Made by a program: the position numbers and the translations under genes. A model generated the notes under the pieces. It saw only the letters and a list, made by a program, of their open reading frames with translations, was not told where the DNA came from and did not search any database. A stretch of DNA of 64,000 nt from Paludisphaera borealis (GTDB lineage Bacteria > Planctomycetota > Planctomycetia > Isosphaerales > Isosphaeraceae). The stretch lies in assembly GCF_001956985.1 (NCBI RefSeq), contig NZ_CP019082.1, positions 248,001 through 312,000 of the forward strand. Reading direction: 5' to 3'. Below, one piece after another: positions 9,101 to 18,633 of the stretch (position 1 is the stretch's first letter; the number at the start of each line of letters is the position of its first letter).

Positions 9101-10267
9101 ATGGCGAAGAAGACCGATCCCAAGAAAGCAAAGACTTCAGCTCAGGTTGCCAAAAAGGAAATCATCAAAGTTGCGGCAGAGGATCTGCCTCGTCGGTCGA
9201 TCGAGGAGGCCAAGAAGGTAATCGAGGCCATTTATCGCAACTATGCAACCAATCCCGTCGGTTGGGAAGAGATTGCAGGGCTCCTGCAAGTCAAGGCGAC
9301 CACAAACGTAAACCGGTATCCGCTTTGGGCTGCGGTCGCTTATGGGATGCTCAGTAAGACCGAAAATGATACTTATGAAATCACAGAAACCGGCAGAAAG
9401 ATTGTAGCACCTGAATATCCTGGAGATGATACCGAAGGCAAGGTCAAAGCTCTGTTAACGCCCAGGGTTCTCAGTAAATTCTATACGGACTTCAATGGGC
9501 ATTCCCTGCCGGAGCAACTTCATTTTCCCAATGTGTTGGAAAACCGTTATCAAATCCCCCGAGACCGTACAGCCGAAGCAATCAAGCTGATCATCGACAA
9601 TGGCCTTTACGCGGGAGTGCTTCAAGAGCAAGGTGCTGGGACATACCTTGTGCGTTTGGAGCAGTCTGCGATACCGATAACTCCGGGGAAGCCTCCTATT
9701 TCTTCTGCAAGCGATCTTCGGGAGCCAAGCCACGCATACGACGTTCAAGATGATCTACACGAAGGTTGGGAAACGGTTTGCTTTTTTATTACTCCCATTG
9801 GAGACGAGGGAACCGAGCAGCGTCAGCACACAGACATGATTCTCAAACACGTGGTCGAGCCTGCGGCCAAGGAGTACGGGCTTCAGGTGATCAGGGCAGA
9901 TAAGATCGAGCGATCAGGACTCATAACACAGCAGATCTTCGAGCATCTCGTTTGTGCTCGAGTGTGTGTTGCCGACCTGTCGTTTGCCAACGCTAACGTT
10001 TTTTATGAGCTAGGCGTGAGGCATACATGCAAGCTTCCGTCTGTGCAGTTAATTCGAAAGGAAGATAGAATCCCGTTCGACGTTGCTCAAGGCAGAACAA
10101 TCATGGTCGATACGACGGACAGGTATTCTATTACAGACCGGTTGGCTTCCGCACAGCGAGAATTGAGCCAACACCTTAAGCATATAATGAGTTCAGATCA
10201 CAGCGAGCCGGGAGAAGACAATCCCGTGCATCTCTATCTCCCGAAGCTAAAAATCTCCACAAAATGA
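9101..10267 (+). CDS. Winged-helix-like + nucleoside deoxyribosyltransferase/TIR-like protein; possible defence gene
   Basis: A 388-residue protein with an ATG behind GAGGAAA. Residues 1-30 are Lys/Ala-rich. Residues 30-190 look like two winged-helix units (IEAIYRNYATNPVGWEEIA, WAAVAYGMLSKTENDTYEI). Residues 225-350 form a nucleoside 2-deoxyribosyltransferase-like / TIR-like domain: FFITPIGDEGTEQRQHTD, VIRADKIERSGLITQQIF, ADLSFANANVFYELGVRH, IPFD and RTIM. This domain family appears in proteins that cleave nucleosides or NAD in conflict and stress responses; whether this one is catalytic is inference. The gene and its 240-bp upstream region are clearly AT-richer, with codons unlike the neighbours, which suggests horizontal transfer. 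No partner gene is adjacent. Confidence 0.75.
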   Translation: MAKKTDPKKAKTSAQVAKKEIIKVAAEDLPRRSIEEAKKVIEAIYRNYATNPVGWEEIAGLLQVKATTNVNRYPLWAAVAYGMLSKTENDTYEITETGRKIVAPEYPGDDTEGKVKALLTPRVLSKFYTDFNGHSLPEQLHFPNVLENRYQIPRDRTAEAIKLIIDNGLYAGVLQEQGAGTYLVRLEQSAIPITPGKPPISSASDLREPSHAYDVQDDLHEGWETVCFFITPIGDEGTEQRQHTDMILKHVVEPAAKEYGLQVIRADKIERSGLITQQIFEHLVCARVCVADLSFANANVFYELGVRHTCKLPSVQLIRKEDRIPFDVAQGRTIMVDTTDRYSITDRLASAQRELSQHLKHIMSSDHSEPGEDNPVHLYLPKLKISTK

Positions 10268-10402
10268 AAGACAACTAGAGCATGTTTTGAGCTACAGACT
10301 CGAAATACCAGTTGCTTGGTGAGTTCAGCGGTCGAAGTCATCGTCTTGGCCTCGCTCCACGAAAACTCCCTGCCATTCAAGCTTACGCTTCGTAAACACA
10401 CT

Positions 10403-13387
10403 CTAAAACACCTGGTTGATGCCGAACCAGATCACCGGGCCGCCGGGGACGCCGAGGGGCTGGGCGACATCGACGCGGAGGGTGGCGCGTTCGAGGAATG
10501 AGAAGAGGACGGCGTCCCACCGCAGGCCGACGCCGGGGCCGTAGACGATCGGACCGAAGTGTCCGTTGAGGTACGACTGGCCGATGTCGACGAACGCCGC
10601 GCCATAGAGGTTGCGGAACGAGACCATGTGGTCGACGACGTCGGTGTTGAGGTTCCGCCAGATCGGGAATCGCCATTCGCCGGTGATGATCCAGACGGAC
10701 GATCCCTGGAGCGAGGTCAGGTCGAGCGCCCGCAGCCGCTGACCGCCGCCGAGGCGGAACATCGAGGCGTTGCCGGGCGACGACCAGCCGCCGTAGCCCC
10801 GGAACGCGAACCGGCTGTGCGGCAGGATTCCCCACGACTCCGGGACCTTCTTGACGAAGCCGTACTGGCCGACGACCCGGACGTAATCGAGGCTCGAACC
10901 CCAGAGCGCATTGCCGTACTCGGCGGCCACGTCGATGAGCTGGCCCTGCACCGGGTCCCAGTACGGGAACTGGGTGTTCTGGCGGTACCGCGCGCCCACC
11001 GCGCCGAGGTACTGCTCGACCGGCCGGCCGTCGTCGCCTTGCCAGAACTCGTTGCCCAGGCCGTAGTAAAATTCGTAGAAGACCGGATCGTCGACGATGA
11101 AGCTCGACGATTCCAGGAGCCGCTTGCGGAGGTAGGCGCGGCCCCCTGAATGGCGCTTGTCGTTGTAGAAGTTGTACAGGCCCTGCTCGTAGAAGAAGCC
11201 GGTGGCCCAGTTCGGTTTGGGCAGGTGGAACAGCGTCGCCTCGCCGCCGAAGATCGCCTCGCGGAGCGCCGGCTCGGTGCCGGCCCAGCCGACGACCTGC
11301 CACTTGTTGATCCGCTGGACGCCCGCCTTGACGCCGCCCCGGGCGTACTGGTCGATGAACGGCCCGGCGACGACCGAGATCCGGTCGTGGGCCTGGAACT
11401 GGGACGAGAGGTCCAGGGGCGTCACCATCGGAGTGACCTTCCAGGCGACCTCGGGCTTCCATCGGTTGTCGTCGGGCTGGGCGTCGAGCAAGGCGTGCCC
11501 GGGATCGACTTCAACCTGCCTCGGCGGCCCTTCGGTCTCGACCGTGACCCGCCAGCGGCGACCGTCGCGCGTGACCCGGCCGCCGGGGACGTCGTAGCTC
11601 CCCTTCCCCGGCACGATCGGCACCCGGACGTCCTGGGTTCGGCCCTTGACGAGCAGCTCGGTGGGCTCTTCCATCTTGCCGCGCTGTTCGAGATCGATGG
11701 TGACCTGGCGGACGTCGGCGTCGACTTTCGAGCCGGTGGCCTCGGCGACCTTCACCTCGTCGATCGCCCAGTCGGTTTCGTGGTGGTTTTCGACCCAGCC
11801 TTCGAGGAACGCCGGCCAGTCGCCCTGGGGGTCGAAGGCGGCGAGATCGTGCTTGAACTCGGCGTAGGAGAGGTTTTCGAAGGCGTGGTCGTGATAGAGC
11901 TTGCGGAAGAAGGCGAAGAACCGCTCCTCGCCGAGCCGGTTGTGGATCATCTCGACGACCTTGCCGCCGCGGTCGTAGGCCAGGCTGAACAGGGTTCCGA
12001 GGTTGCCCATCTGGTCGAGGTTCTGGAGGATCGAGCCGCCGCCCCCCTTGCGCCTCCAGCCGTAGTAGCCGGCCATCCGCATGTCTTCGCGGCCGATCGT
12101 GGGGAGCCAGTCGATCCCCTTGGGCCAGACGATCAGCGGGCCGTTGCGGCCGTACTTGGCGTCGAGCCGGAGCGCGGTGAAGCAGTTGACCAGGCCCTCG
12201 TCCATGAACGTCTCGGCGTAGCCGTCGGCCCCGACCGTGTTCCACCACCACTGGTGGCAGGTCTCGTGGGTCACCAGGTGCTCGATGTACCGCTGGCCGG
12301 CCGTCGGCAGCCGCATCACGCGGTCGTCGAGCAGCACCAGGCCCGAGCACTCGTTGCCGTTCCAGCCGAAGAACGACGGCGCGATCTCGAACTCGGTGTC
12401 GGCGTACGGGCCGAACCACTTCTCGTACTGGGGAATCACCTCGCAGGCGTAGTCGAGCGCCCGCTGCGCGTTGGCGGCGTGCTCGGGGCAGCCGTGAACC
12501 TTGACGCGGGTCGCGCCGACCTGGCGTTCCCAGGTCTGGAACCGGTTCGAGCAGACCAGGGCGAAATCGCGGACCGGCGGAGTCTCGATCGTCAGCCGCT
12601 GCCAGCCTTGGGCCGTCGCCTTACGGTTGATGATCCGACCCGTCGAGGCGACCACCTGATCGGCCGGCAGGTCGACGATCACCCGGTAATGACCGGCTTC
12701 CTGGTGCCAGGGCTGATGCCACGGCACGAACGGCTCCCGCCGCCAGCCCTGGTCGTCGTGGAACGCCAGAACCGGATACCAGTTCAGAAGATACGTGATC
12801 CCCTCGTACGACCCCCACCTTCCCCACTGCTCGGGCAGGTCGACCGTGAAGTCGATCACGGCCTCGACCCGGCCGCCGGGGGCGACGGCCTGCTTCAACG
12901 GGACCACCATGATCGTGTCGATCTTGGGATCGAATTCAAAACCGGCCGGCGCGCCGGCGATCGAGACCTGGGTCACTTCGAGACGTCGGCCGGCGGGGTC
13001 GAGCGCCTCCTCCGGGCTCAGTCGCAAGACCTCCATCGTCTTGGCCAGCTTGATCTTGTCGCCCTCCGGCACCTTGAAGCGCGGATAGACGTGCATGACC
13101 AGCTCGCGGACGGGGATCTTGGAACGGTTGGTGAAAACCAGTCGCTCCCGCGCCCGGACCTTCCGCGCCTGGGGGTCGATCCGGACCGAGAGGTCGTACC
13201 GCGGCAGCCCCGGCGGGACCGGCAGCGTCGGGGTTTGCGGAGTCGGTAGAATCTGGGAAGAGGCGAGGGCCGGGCTCGGGCTCGGTCTTGGCGCCGTCGG
13301 TCCTTGGGCCGAGGCGCGCGGCATCAGTGCCAGACTCAGTCCGACAACCCCCATCCACCAACCCACGAACCGAATCGAACCACCCAT
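10403..13387 (-). CDS. M1-family zinc metallopeptidase with C-terminal beta-barrel-like domain
   Basis: A 994-residue protein with a signal peptide (about residues 1-27). The M1 aminopeptidase-like region has the zinc motif H374-E-T-C-H378 and third ligand E397 in FMDEGL, exactly the HEXXH-x18-E spacing of M1. The N-terminal part shows the expected beta-sandwich (YDLSVRIDPQARKVRARERL, MHVYPRF). The last 330 residues after GKVT..TPLDLSSQFQ are not an ARM-repeat domain. They alternate aromatic/polar strands (GVKAGVQRINKWQVVGW, YLRKRLLESSSF, GVGLRWDAVLF, LRVDVAQPLG) and end in Phe, as outer-membrane beta-barrels do. It is probably an exported or outer-membrane-anchored peptidase. Substrate is unknown. 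Confidence 0.87.
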   Translation of the reverse strand: MGGSIRFVGWWMGVVGLSLALMPRASAQGPTAPRPSPSPALASSQILPTPQTPTLPVPPGLPRYDLSVRIDPQARKVRARERLVFTNRSKIPVRELVMHVYPRFKVPEGDKIKLAKTMEVLRLSPEEALDPAGRRLEVTQVSIAGAPAGFEFDPKIDTIMVVPLKQAVAPGGRVEAVIDFTVDLPEQWGRWGSYEGITYLLNWYPVLAFHDDQGWRREPFVPWHQPWHQEAGHYRVIVDLPADQVVASTGRIINRKATAQGWQRLTIETPPVRDFALVCSNRFQTWERQVGATRVKVHGCPEHAANAQRALDYACEVIPQYEKWFGPYADTEFEIAPSFFGWNGNECSGLVLLDDRVMRLPTAGQRYIEHLVTHETCHQWWWNTVGADGYAETFMDEGLVNCFTALRLDAKYGRNGPLIVWPKGIDWLPTIGREDMRMAGYYGWRRKGGGGSILQNLDQMGNLGTLFSLAYDRGGKVVEMIHNRLGEERFFAFFRKLYHDHAFENLSYAEFKHDLAAFDPQGDWPAFLEGWVENHHETDWAIDEVKVAEATGSKVDADVRQVTIDLEQRGKMEEPTELLVKGRTQDVRVPIVPGKGSYDVPGGRVTRDGRRWRVTVETEGPPRQVEVDPGHALLDAQPDDNRWKPEVAWKVTPMVTPLDLSSQFQAHDRISVVAGPFIDQYARGGVKAGVQRINKWQVVGWAGTEPALREAIFGGEATLFHLPKPNWATGFFYEQGLYNFYNDKRHSGGRAYLRKRLLESSSFIVDDPVFYEFYYGLGNEFWQGDDGRPVEQYLGAVGARYRQNTQFPYWDPVQGQLIDVAAEYGNALWGSSLDYVRVVGQYGFVKKVPESWGILPHSRFAFRGYGGWSSPGNASMFRLGGGQRLRALDLTSLQGSSVWIITGEWRFPIWRNLNTDVVDHMVSFRNLYGAAFVDIGQSYLNGHFGPIVYGPGVGLRWDAVLFSFLERATLRVDVAQPLGVPGGPVIWFGINQVF

Positions 13388-13576
13388 CCGTGCGCGAGGC
13401 TCCTCCTTCGTCGGCAGAGCGCCGCTCGAAGGCGGATGGTAGCAGAATACCGAGATCCGACAAGTTTAGGCCTGGGGGCGAACGGCTCTGGATTTCGATG
13501 GTCGCCTGGCGTCGGGTTTGCTGACGAAGTTCAAGCGGCGACGTTTCGATGACCTGCATTTCTCAACGAAGGCTCC

Positions 13577-14341
13577 ATGTACCATCATTTCCAGCTCAAT
13601 CCCCGGACGATCCTGGGCGTCGGCCCGGAGGCTTCGGCGGATCAGATTCGCGATGCGTTCCGCGAGAAGTCCAAGAAGCACCACCCCGACCTGGGGGGCG
13701 ACGAATGGGCGTTCCGCATGGTCGTGCGCGCCTATGAGGTGCTGAAGTCGACGGCGAACGGCCTCGACAGCAGCGGCGTTGACGTCGATGTCGACGTGGT
13801 CGCGCCGGCCGCCCCGACGTCGTGGACCTGGCCCGGACCGATGGGGAACCCATTCGCCCAGGGGTGGTTCCCGTTCGGCTCGGAACCGGCGGCCGACGCG
13901 CCCACGGCCGAGGCCGCCCCGACCCAGACCATGCCGCCGAGCGCGTTTCAGACCGTCGACGTCGAGCTGATCTGGATCCGGTTCGAGATGGCGGAGAAGG
14001 TCGACCTCGACGCTTCGGACGGCTCGGACCGCGCGACGTTGAGCGTGTGCATGGTGGTCTCGTGGCCGATCAAGTCGCTCGTCGCCCGGACGGCCGAGTT
14101 CGCCGGCGCGGGCGAGACGCTTCGTCAGGTGATCGACGCCTTCGAACACCTGGACCGGGGGGCTGCGCTCGCGGTCCGGACGCGGATCGAGGACGGCCAG
14201 TTCGTCGGCTGGGTGAGCTACCCTGACGTCGTCGCCGCCCAGTCGGCGTTTCTGGGTTTCCGCGACATCCTCACGGGCGATGGTCTCTCCGTCCGTCTTC
14301 AAACCCGAGACGAGATGATCCCCCAGAACTGGCTCGTCTGA
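13577..14341 (+). CDS. J-domain (DnaJ-like) protein
   Basis: A 254-residue protein. Residues 6-60 form a J domain with the HPD tripeptide in KKHHPDLGGDEW and a terminal AYEVLKS helix, so it should stimulate an Hsp70 ATPase. It lacks the Gly/Phe and zinc-finger regions of true DnaJ. A Val/Asp run and a Pro/Ala linker lead to a C-terminal domain (residues about 125-254, FQTVDVELIWIRFEMAEKVD) that I do not recognise and that may select clients. The gene is divergent from the M1 peptidase and not obviously in an operon. It is a specialised co-chaperone, not dnaJ itself. Confidence 0.85.
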   Translation: MYHHFQLNPRTILGVGPEASADQIRDAFREKSKKHHPDLGGDEWAFRMVVRAYEVLKSTANGLDSSGVDVDVDVVAPAAPTSWTWPGPMGNPFAQGWFPFGSEPAADAPTAEAAPTQTMPPSAFQTVDVELIWIRFEMAEKVDLDASDGSDRATLSVCMVVSWPIKSLVARTAEFAGAGETLRQVIDAFEHLDRGAALAVRTRIEDGQFVGWVSYPDVVAAQSAFLGFRDILTGDGLSVRLQTRDEMIPQNWLV

Positions 14342-14539
14342 AGCCGCCCACGCACCGAGGGCGTTGGTAGCGATTGCGGCGGCGGGCGGCTTCTGGTCGT
14401 CCTGGTATATTTCGGGGAATCGGTGAAATGCGCGCGGCGATTCGGGCGAACTTCCCGGCGTCGGGTGTTTGTGGGCTATACTTCTTGGGCGCATGTGTCG
14501 ACCGGTTTCCTGAGAGCGACGGCTACGGGGACTTCCCTG

Positions 14540-15964
14540 ATGAGACGTGGGTTGCTGGGGCTGATCGGCGTCTTGGTGTTGGGCCTGCTGGCGGCCTGGT
14601 TCGGTCCGGGGCTGCTGCGCCGGGTGGAGCCGCCGATCCGGGTCGGCATCCTCCATTCGAGGACCGGCCCGCTGGCGATCAGCGAAGCCGCGATGGTCGA
14701 TTCCGAGGTGATGGCGCTCAATGAGATCAAGCAGGCCGGCGGGCTGCTGGGACGCGACGTCGAGTGGGTGATCGCCAACGGCGAGTCCGACCCCAAGACG
14801 TTCGGCCGGCAGGCGCGGCGGTTGATCGACGAGGAGCACGTGAGCGTGATCTTCGGGGGCATGACCTCGGCGTGTCGCGAGGCGATCGACGAGGTCGTGG
14901 GGCTGTCCAACCACCTGCTCATCTTCCCGTCGAACTACGAGGGGCTCGATTTCTCGCAAAACGTGGTCTGCACGGGGTCGCTCCCCAACCAGCAGGTGAT
15001 CCCGGCGGTCAACTGGTGTTTCGAGACCCTCAAGGCGCGAAAGTTCTTCCTGGCCGGCTCGTCCGACGTGATGTCGTACGCGATCCATACGATCGTCCGA
15101 GACCAGCTCACGGCGCTCGGGGCTTCGTTCGTCGGCGAGGGGTTCCTGGAGATCAACGGCGACGGGGTGCCGGGTATGATCGCCGCGATCAAGGCGTCGG
15201 GGGCGGACGTCGTGATCAGCTCGGTGGTCGGCGACGCCAACAAGGCGTTCTATCACCAGATGACGCAGGCGGGCCTGACGCCCGACAAGCTGCCGGTGCT
15301 CAGCGTCACCATCACCGAGGACGACCTGCGCCAGCTTCCCGTGGCCGAGATGGTCGGCGACTACGCGGCCTGGGGGTACTTCCAGACGATCGACCGGAAA
15401 GAGAACCTCGACTTCGTCAAGGCGTTCCAGAAGCTTCACGGGGCCGACAGGCCGACGAGCGATTCGATCGAGGCGGCTTACGGCGGCGTCAAACTCTGGG
15501 CGCAGGCGGTCGAGGAAGCGGGGACCGCCGACACGACGGAGGTCCGCAAGCACCTGCGACGTCAGAGCCGCAACGCGCCCGAGGGGATCGTGTCGATCGA
15601 CTACGACACGATGCACGCCTGGCGGCCGTTCTACCTGGGCAAGATCCGCCGAGACGGCTTGTTCGACATCGTCTGGAGCCTTGAGAAGCCGATCCGCCCG
15701 GTCCCCTTCCCGATGTTCCGGACCAAGGCGTACTGGGAAGCCGCCGTGGAGAAATGGAACAAGACGGGCAGGGCCGACGGCGACGATCCGCCCGCGCCTT
15801 CACCTTCGCCCCCCTCCTCGCCGCCGAGGACCTCGCAGGCCTCGCCGGTGTGGGGGCCTCGGAGCGTCGTCCGGCCGGCGGCGCCCGAGCCGACCCGATC
15901 AGCCGCAGTTCCCAGTTCCAGCTCCACCTCCAGCGTCCATCGAGCCCGACCCACGACCCGCTAG
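14540..15964 (+). CDS. UrtA/AmiC-like periplasmic solute-binding protein, Wsp-like operon
   Basis: A 474-residue type I periplasmic-binding-fold protein. The first 25 residues are a signal or anchor helix (GLIGVLVLGLLAAWFGPGLL). It then follows the urea/short-chain-amide pattern: IRVGILHSRTGPLAISE, ALNEIKQAGGLLGRDVEWV, VIFGGMTSACREAI, FPSNYEGLDFSQNV, YAAWGYFQTID. The C-terminal 60 residues are a Pro/Ser-rich tail beyond the family's usual end. No ABC permease or ATPase genes follow; instead the chemoreceptor gene starts 10 bp downstream. Most likely it acts as a ligand-binding sensor protein feeding the receptor rather than as a transporter component. The start at MRRGLLGL gives the best signal sequence; an upstream extension is possible. 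Confidence 0.85.
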   Translation: MRRGLLGLIGVLVLGLLAAWFGPGLLRRVEPPIRVGILHSRTGPLAISEAAMVDSEVMALNEIKQAGGLLGRDVEWVIANGESDPKTFGRQARRLIDEEHVSVIFGGMTSACREAIDEVVGLSNHLLIFPSNYEGLDFSQNVVCTGSLPNQQVIPAVNWCFETLKARKFFLAGSSDVMSYAIHTIVRDQLTALGASFVGEGFLEINGDGVPGMIAAIKASGADVVISSVVGDANKAFYHQMTQAGLTPDKLPVLSVTITEDDLRQLPVAEMVGDYAAWGYFQTIDRKENLDFVKAFQKLHGADRPTSDSIEAAYGGVKLWAQAVEEAGTADTTEVRKHLRRQSRNAPEGIVSIDYDTMHAWRPFYLGKIRRDGLFDIVWSLEKPIRPVPFPMFRTKAYWEAAVEKWNKTGRADGDDPPAPSPSPPSSPPRTSQASPVWGPRSVVRPAAPEPTRSAAVPSSSSTSSVHRARPTTR

Positions 15965-15973
15965 GGCGCCGCC

Positions 15974-18022
15974 ATGAACACGAACCGATTTTCGTCCTCG
16001 AAGCTCGGCGTCGCGACCCGGCTCATGCTGTGGTTTCTCGCGATCGCGCTGATCCCCTGCATCCTGCTGACCATCGTCACCAACAACCTGTCGATGCGGT
16101 CGCTCGAGAAGACTCTGCGCGACCGGCTTGTCGCGGTCGCGGGCTTCAAGGGGGCGGAGCTGAACAATTTCGCCAAGGAGCGCGCCGCCAACCTCGCGAT
16201 CTTGAGCCAGATCCCCTCGACCCGGACCGCCGTCCTGGAGCTGACGAAGGACCTCGAAGCGGGCGGCCCGCCCGCCGGCGTCCGTCGCGAGTATCCTGGG
16301 TTTCCTCTCTTCTGCGAGACGTACGGCTACGAGAACGTGTACGTGTTCGATGTTCGGGGGCGGTTGCTCTACCGCCTGAAGTCGAACCTCGATCTGGGCG
16401 ACGGGCTGCTGACCGGGCCGCTCAGGGGCAGCGAATTGGCCGAGGTTTTTCAGCGCGCGAAGATGCTGCTCCAGGCCGAGACCTCCGACTTCCAGGTTTA
16501 TCCCGGCTTGACCGAGCCGGCCCTGTTCATCGCCCAGCCGGTGTTCAACGACGGGAAGCTCGTCGCCGTGGTGGCGCTTCAGGTCGGCAACAAGGAGATT
16601 TACCGGGTTTTCCAGGACTTCAACGGCCTGGGCGAGAGCGGTGAAGCCCTTGTCGGCATGCTCAAGGGGGACGAGATCACGCTCCTGACTCCGCTGCGCC
16701 ACGACCCCGACGCCGCCTTCAAACGGCGGGTGAAGATGGGCGACCCGCGCTCCACGTCGTTGCAGCTCGCGGCCCAGGGCGCGCGTGGCTACGGCGAGTG
16801 CATCGACTACCGAGGCGTCCCCGTGACCGCGGCGTGGTCGTACGTGCCGTCGCTTCGGTGGGCCCTGAACGTCAAGCAGAACAGCGACGAGGCGTTCGCC
16901 ATGATCAATCAGCAGCGCTGGGCGATCGGCCTCTTGCTCGCGGCGACGGTGGCGGCGGTGGCGATCACGGCCTACCGGGTGGCCCGGACGATCACCCAGC
17001 CGATCCGCCAGGCGGCCCTGATCGCCGAGCGGGTGGCCGGCGGCGATCTCACGACGTCGTACGAAGGCCAGGCGCCGGGCGAGATGGGGCTCTTGCTCAC
17101 GGCGATTCGCAAGATGACCGGCGACCTTCGTGGGCTGATCGGCCGGATTCAGAAGTCGAGCATCGCGCTTCTGTCGACGGCGACCGAGATCGCCGCGACC
17201 TCCAGGCAGCAGGAGCAGGCGGTCTACGAGTACGGGACCTCGACCAACGAGGCCGCCGCGGCCGTCAACGAGATCTCGGCCACCAGCCAGGAGCTGCTCA
17301 AGACCATGACCGAGGTCAACGCGGTGGTCCGCCAGACCGCGCAGCAGGCCGCGACCGGCAGAAACAACCTGTCGGGCATGGACCGAACCATGCGGCAGCT
17401 CGCCGAGTCGACCGGCTCGATCAGCTCCAAACTGTCGGTGATCAGCGAGCGGGCGGCGAACATCAACATGGTCGTGACCACGATCACCAAGGTCGCCGAT
17501 CAGACCAACCTGCTGTCGATCAACGCGGCCATCGAGGCCGAGAAGGCCGGCGAATACGGCCTCGGCTTCCTGGTCGTCGCCCGCGAGATCCGCCGCCTGG
17601 CCGACCAGACGGCCGTCGCCACCCTCGACATCGAACGGATGGTCAAGGAGATGCAGTACAGCGTCTCGGCCGGCGTCATGGAGATGGACAAGTTCAGCGA
17701 GCAGGTCCGCAAGGTCGTCGTCGAAGTCCAGCAGATCGGCGGCCAGCTCGGCCAGATCATCACCGGCGTCCAGGGCCTCGACGAGCGGTTCGAGCAGGTC
17801 ACCGAGGGGATGCGAGTCCAGTCCCAGGGGGCCGACCAGATCCGCGAGGCCATGCTCCGGCTCAGCGAGGTCGCCGGCCAGACCTCGATCTCGATCCGCG
17901 AGTTCAACAGCGCCACGGACCACCTCCGCGAGGCCGTGGGAGGCCTCAAGGAAGAAGTATCCCGGTTCCAACTGGGAGCCGCCGAGGCCGTGGTGAGCGC
18001 CCTGCCGGATATGGACGTTTGA
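15974..18022 (+). CDS. wspA: Methyl-accepting chemoreceptor, WspA-like
   Basis: A 682-residue receptor: TM1 about residues 18-40, a periplasmic Cache-type sensor region ([33 protein letters not shown]), TM2 about 315-335, HAMP, then a long coiled-coil signalling domain. The hairpin tip reads [20 protein letters not shown] followed by [20 protein letters not shown]. This differs from the flagellar-type tip (ALNAAIEAARAGE) and matches, from memory, WspA of the Pseudomonas Wsp pathway. It is the signal input of the operon and would control the CheA-like kinase through the two CheW-like adaptors. It follows the solute-binding gene by 10 bp. The gene symbol is by analogy. Confidence 0.93.
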   Translation: MNTNRFSSSKLGVATRLMLWFLAIALIPCILLTIVTNNLSMRSLEKTLRDRLVAVAGFKGAELNNFAKERAANLAILSQIPSTRTAVLELTKDLEAGGPPAGVRREYPGFPLFCETYGYENVYVFDVRGRLLYRLKSNLDLGDGLLTGPLRGSELAEVFQRAKMLLQAETSDFQVYPGLTEPALFIAQPVFNDGKLVAVVALQVGNKEIYRVFQDFNGLGESGEALVGMLKGDEITLLTPLRHDPDAAFKRRVKMGDPRSTSLQLAAQGARGYGECIDYRGVPVTAAWSYVPSLRWALNVKQNSDEAFAMINQQRWAIGLLLAATVAAVAITAYRVARTITQPIRQAALIAERVAGGDLTTSYEGQAPGEMGLLLTAIRKMTGDLRGLIGRIQKSSIALLSTATEIAATSRQQEQAVYEYGTSTNEAAAAVNEISATSQELLKTMTEVNAVVRQTAQQAATGRNNLSGMDRTMRQLAESTGSISSKLSVISERAANINMVVTTITKVADQTNLLSINAAIEAEKAGEYGLGFLVVAREIRRLADQTAVATLDIERMVKEMQYSVSAGVMEMDKFSEQVRKVVVEVQQIGGQLGQIITGVQGLDERFEQVTEGMRVQSQGADQIREAMLRLSEVAGQTSISIREFNSATDHLREAVGGLKEEVSRFQLGAAEAVVSALPDMDV

Positions 18023-18057
18023 TCCGAGGCGAATCGAACCGACCGAAGGGCGAGGCC

Positions 18058-18561
18058 ATGCTTCTCTTGACGTTCCAGGCCGCCGGACAGCTTTACGCGG
18101 TCGACGCGGCGCGGATCGTCGAGGTCGTCCCCCGGGTGAACCTGCGTCCCTTGCCCCACGCGCCGGCGTTTCTGGCTGGCGTGTTCGAGTACCGCGGCGA
18201 CGTCGTCTCGGTCGTCGATCTTGGCGTCCTGCTCGGCGCCGACCCGTCGTCCGATCGGCTCAACACCCGTATCATCCTGGTCGATCGAGCGGCCCCCGCC
18301 TCCACGGACGTCGCCGAAGAGTGCGACGCCGAAGCCTCGTCAGGGCCGTCTTCGCGCGCGTCGAAGCCGCGCCGGCGATCGCTCCTGGGCCTGATCGCCG
18401 AGCAGGTCAGCGACCTCTCGTCCGTCGACCCCGAAACCCTGATCGCCTCGCCCGTCCAGCTCCCCCGCGCCCCCTATCTCGGCCGCCTGGCCGAGACCGA
18501 GCACGGCATGGCCCAGTTGATCACCGTGGAGAAGGTGCTGGAAGAGTCGCTGGCCGGGTGA
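18058..18561 (+). CDS. wspB: CheW-like adaptor, WspB-like
   Basis: A 167-residue single CheW domain: MLLLTFQAAGQLYAVDAARI, VVPRVNLRPLPHAPAFLAGV, FEYRGDVVSVVDLGVLLG. An insert of about 30 Ser/Arg-rich residues (around 85-112) interrupts the second half. CheW proteins couple receptors to CheA kinases in arrays. It starts 35 bp after the receptor gene behind a GGGCGAGG-like site. Its position between receptor and CheR matches WspB in the Wsp gene order. Confidence 0.92.
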   Translation: MLLLTFQAAGQLYAVDAARIVEVVPRVNLRPLPHAPAFLAGVFEYRGDVVSVVDLGVLLGADPSSDRLNTRIILVDRAAPASTDVAEECDAEASSGPSSRASKPRRRSLLGLIAEQVSDLSSVDPETLIASPVQLPRAPYLGRLAETEHGMAQLITVEKVLEESLAG

Positions 18562-18633
18562 TGTCGTTATATTGGAATTTGTAGAATGGGCGTCGCCCGC
18601 CATTCGGGATTTACGAGACTTGGATGAAGCGTG

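Noticed and set aside
11150-13249. 699-codon open frame antisense to the M1 peptidase
   Set aside because: Compositional artefact of high GC3 in the real gene; no domain-like sequence.
13466-15616. 716-codon open frame on the minus strand
   Set aside because: Antisense to the J-domain and solute-binding genes; His/Arg/Asp-rich noise.
15899-17971. 690-codon open frame on the minus strand
   Set aside because: Antisense to the chemoreceptor; low-complexity product.
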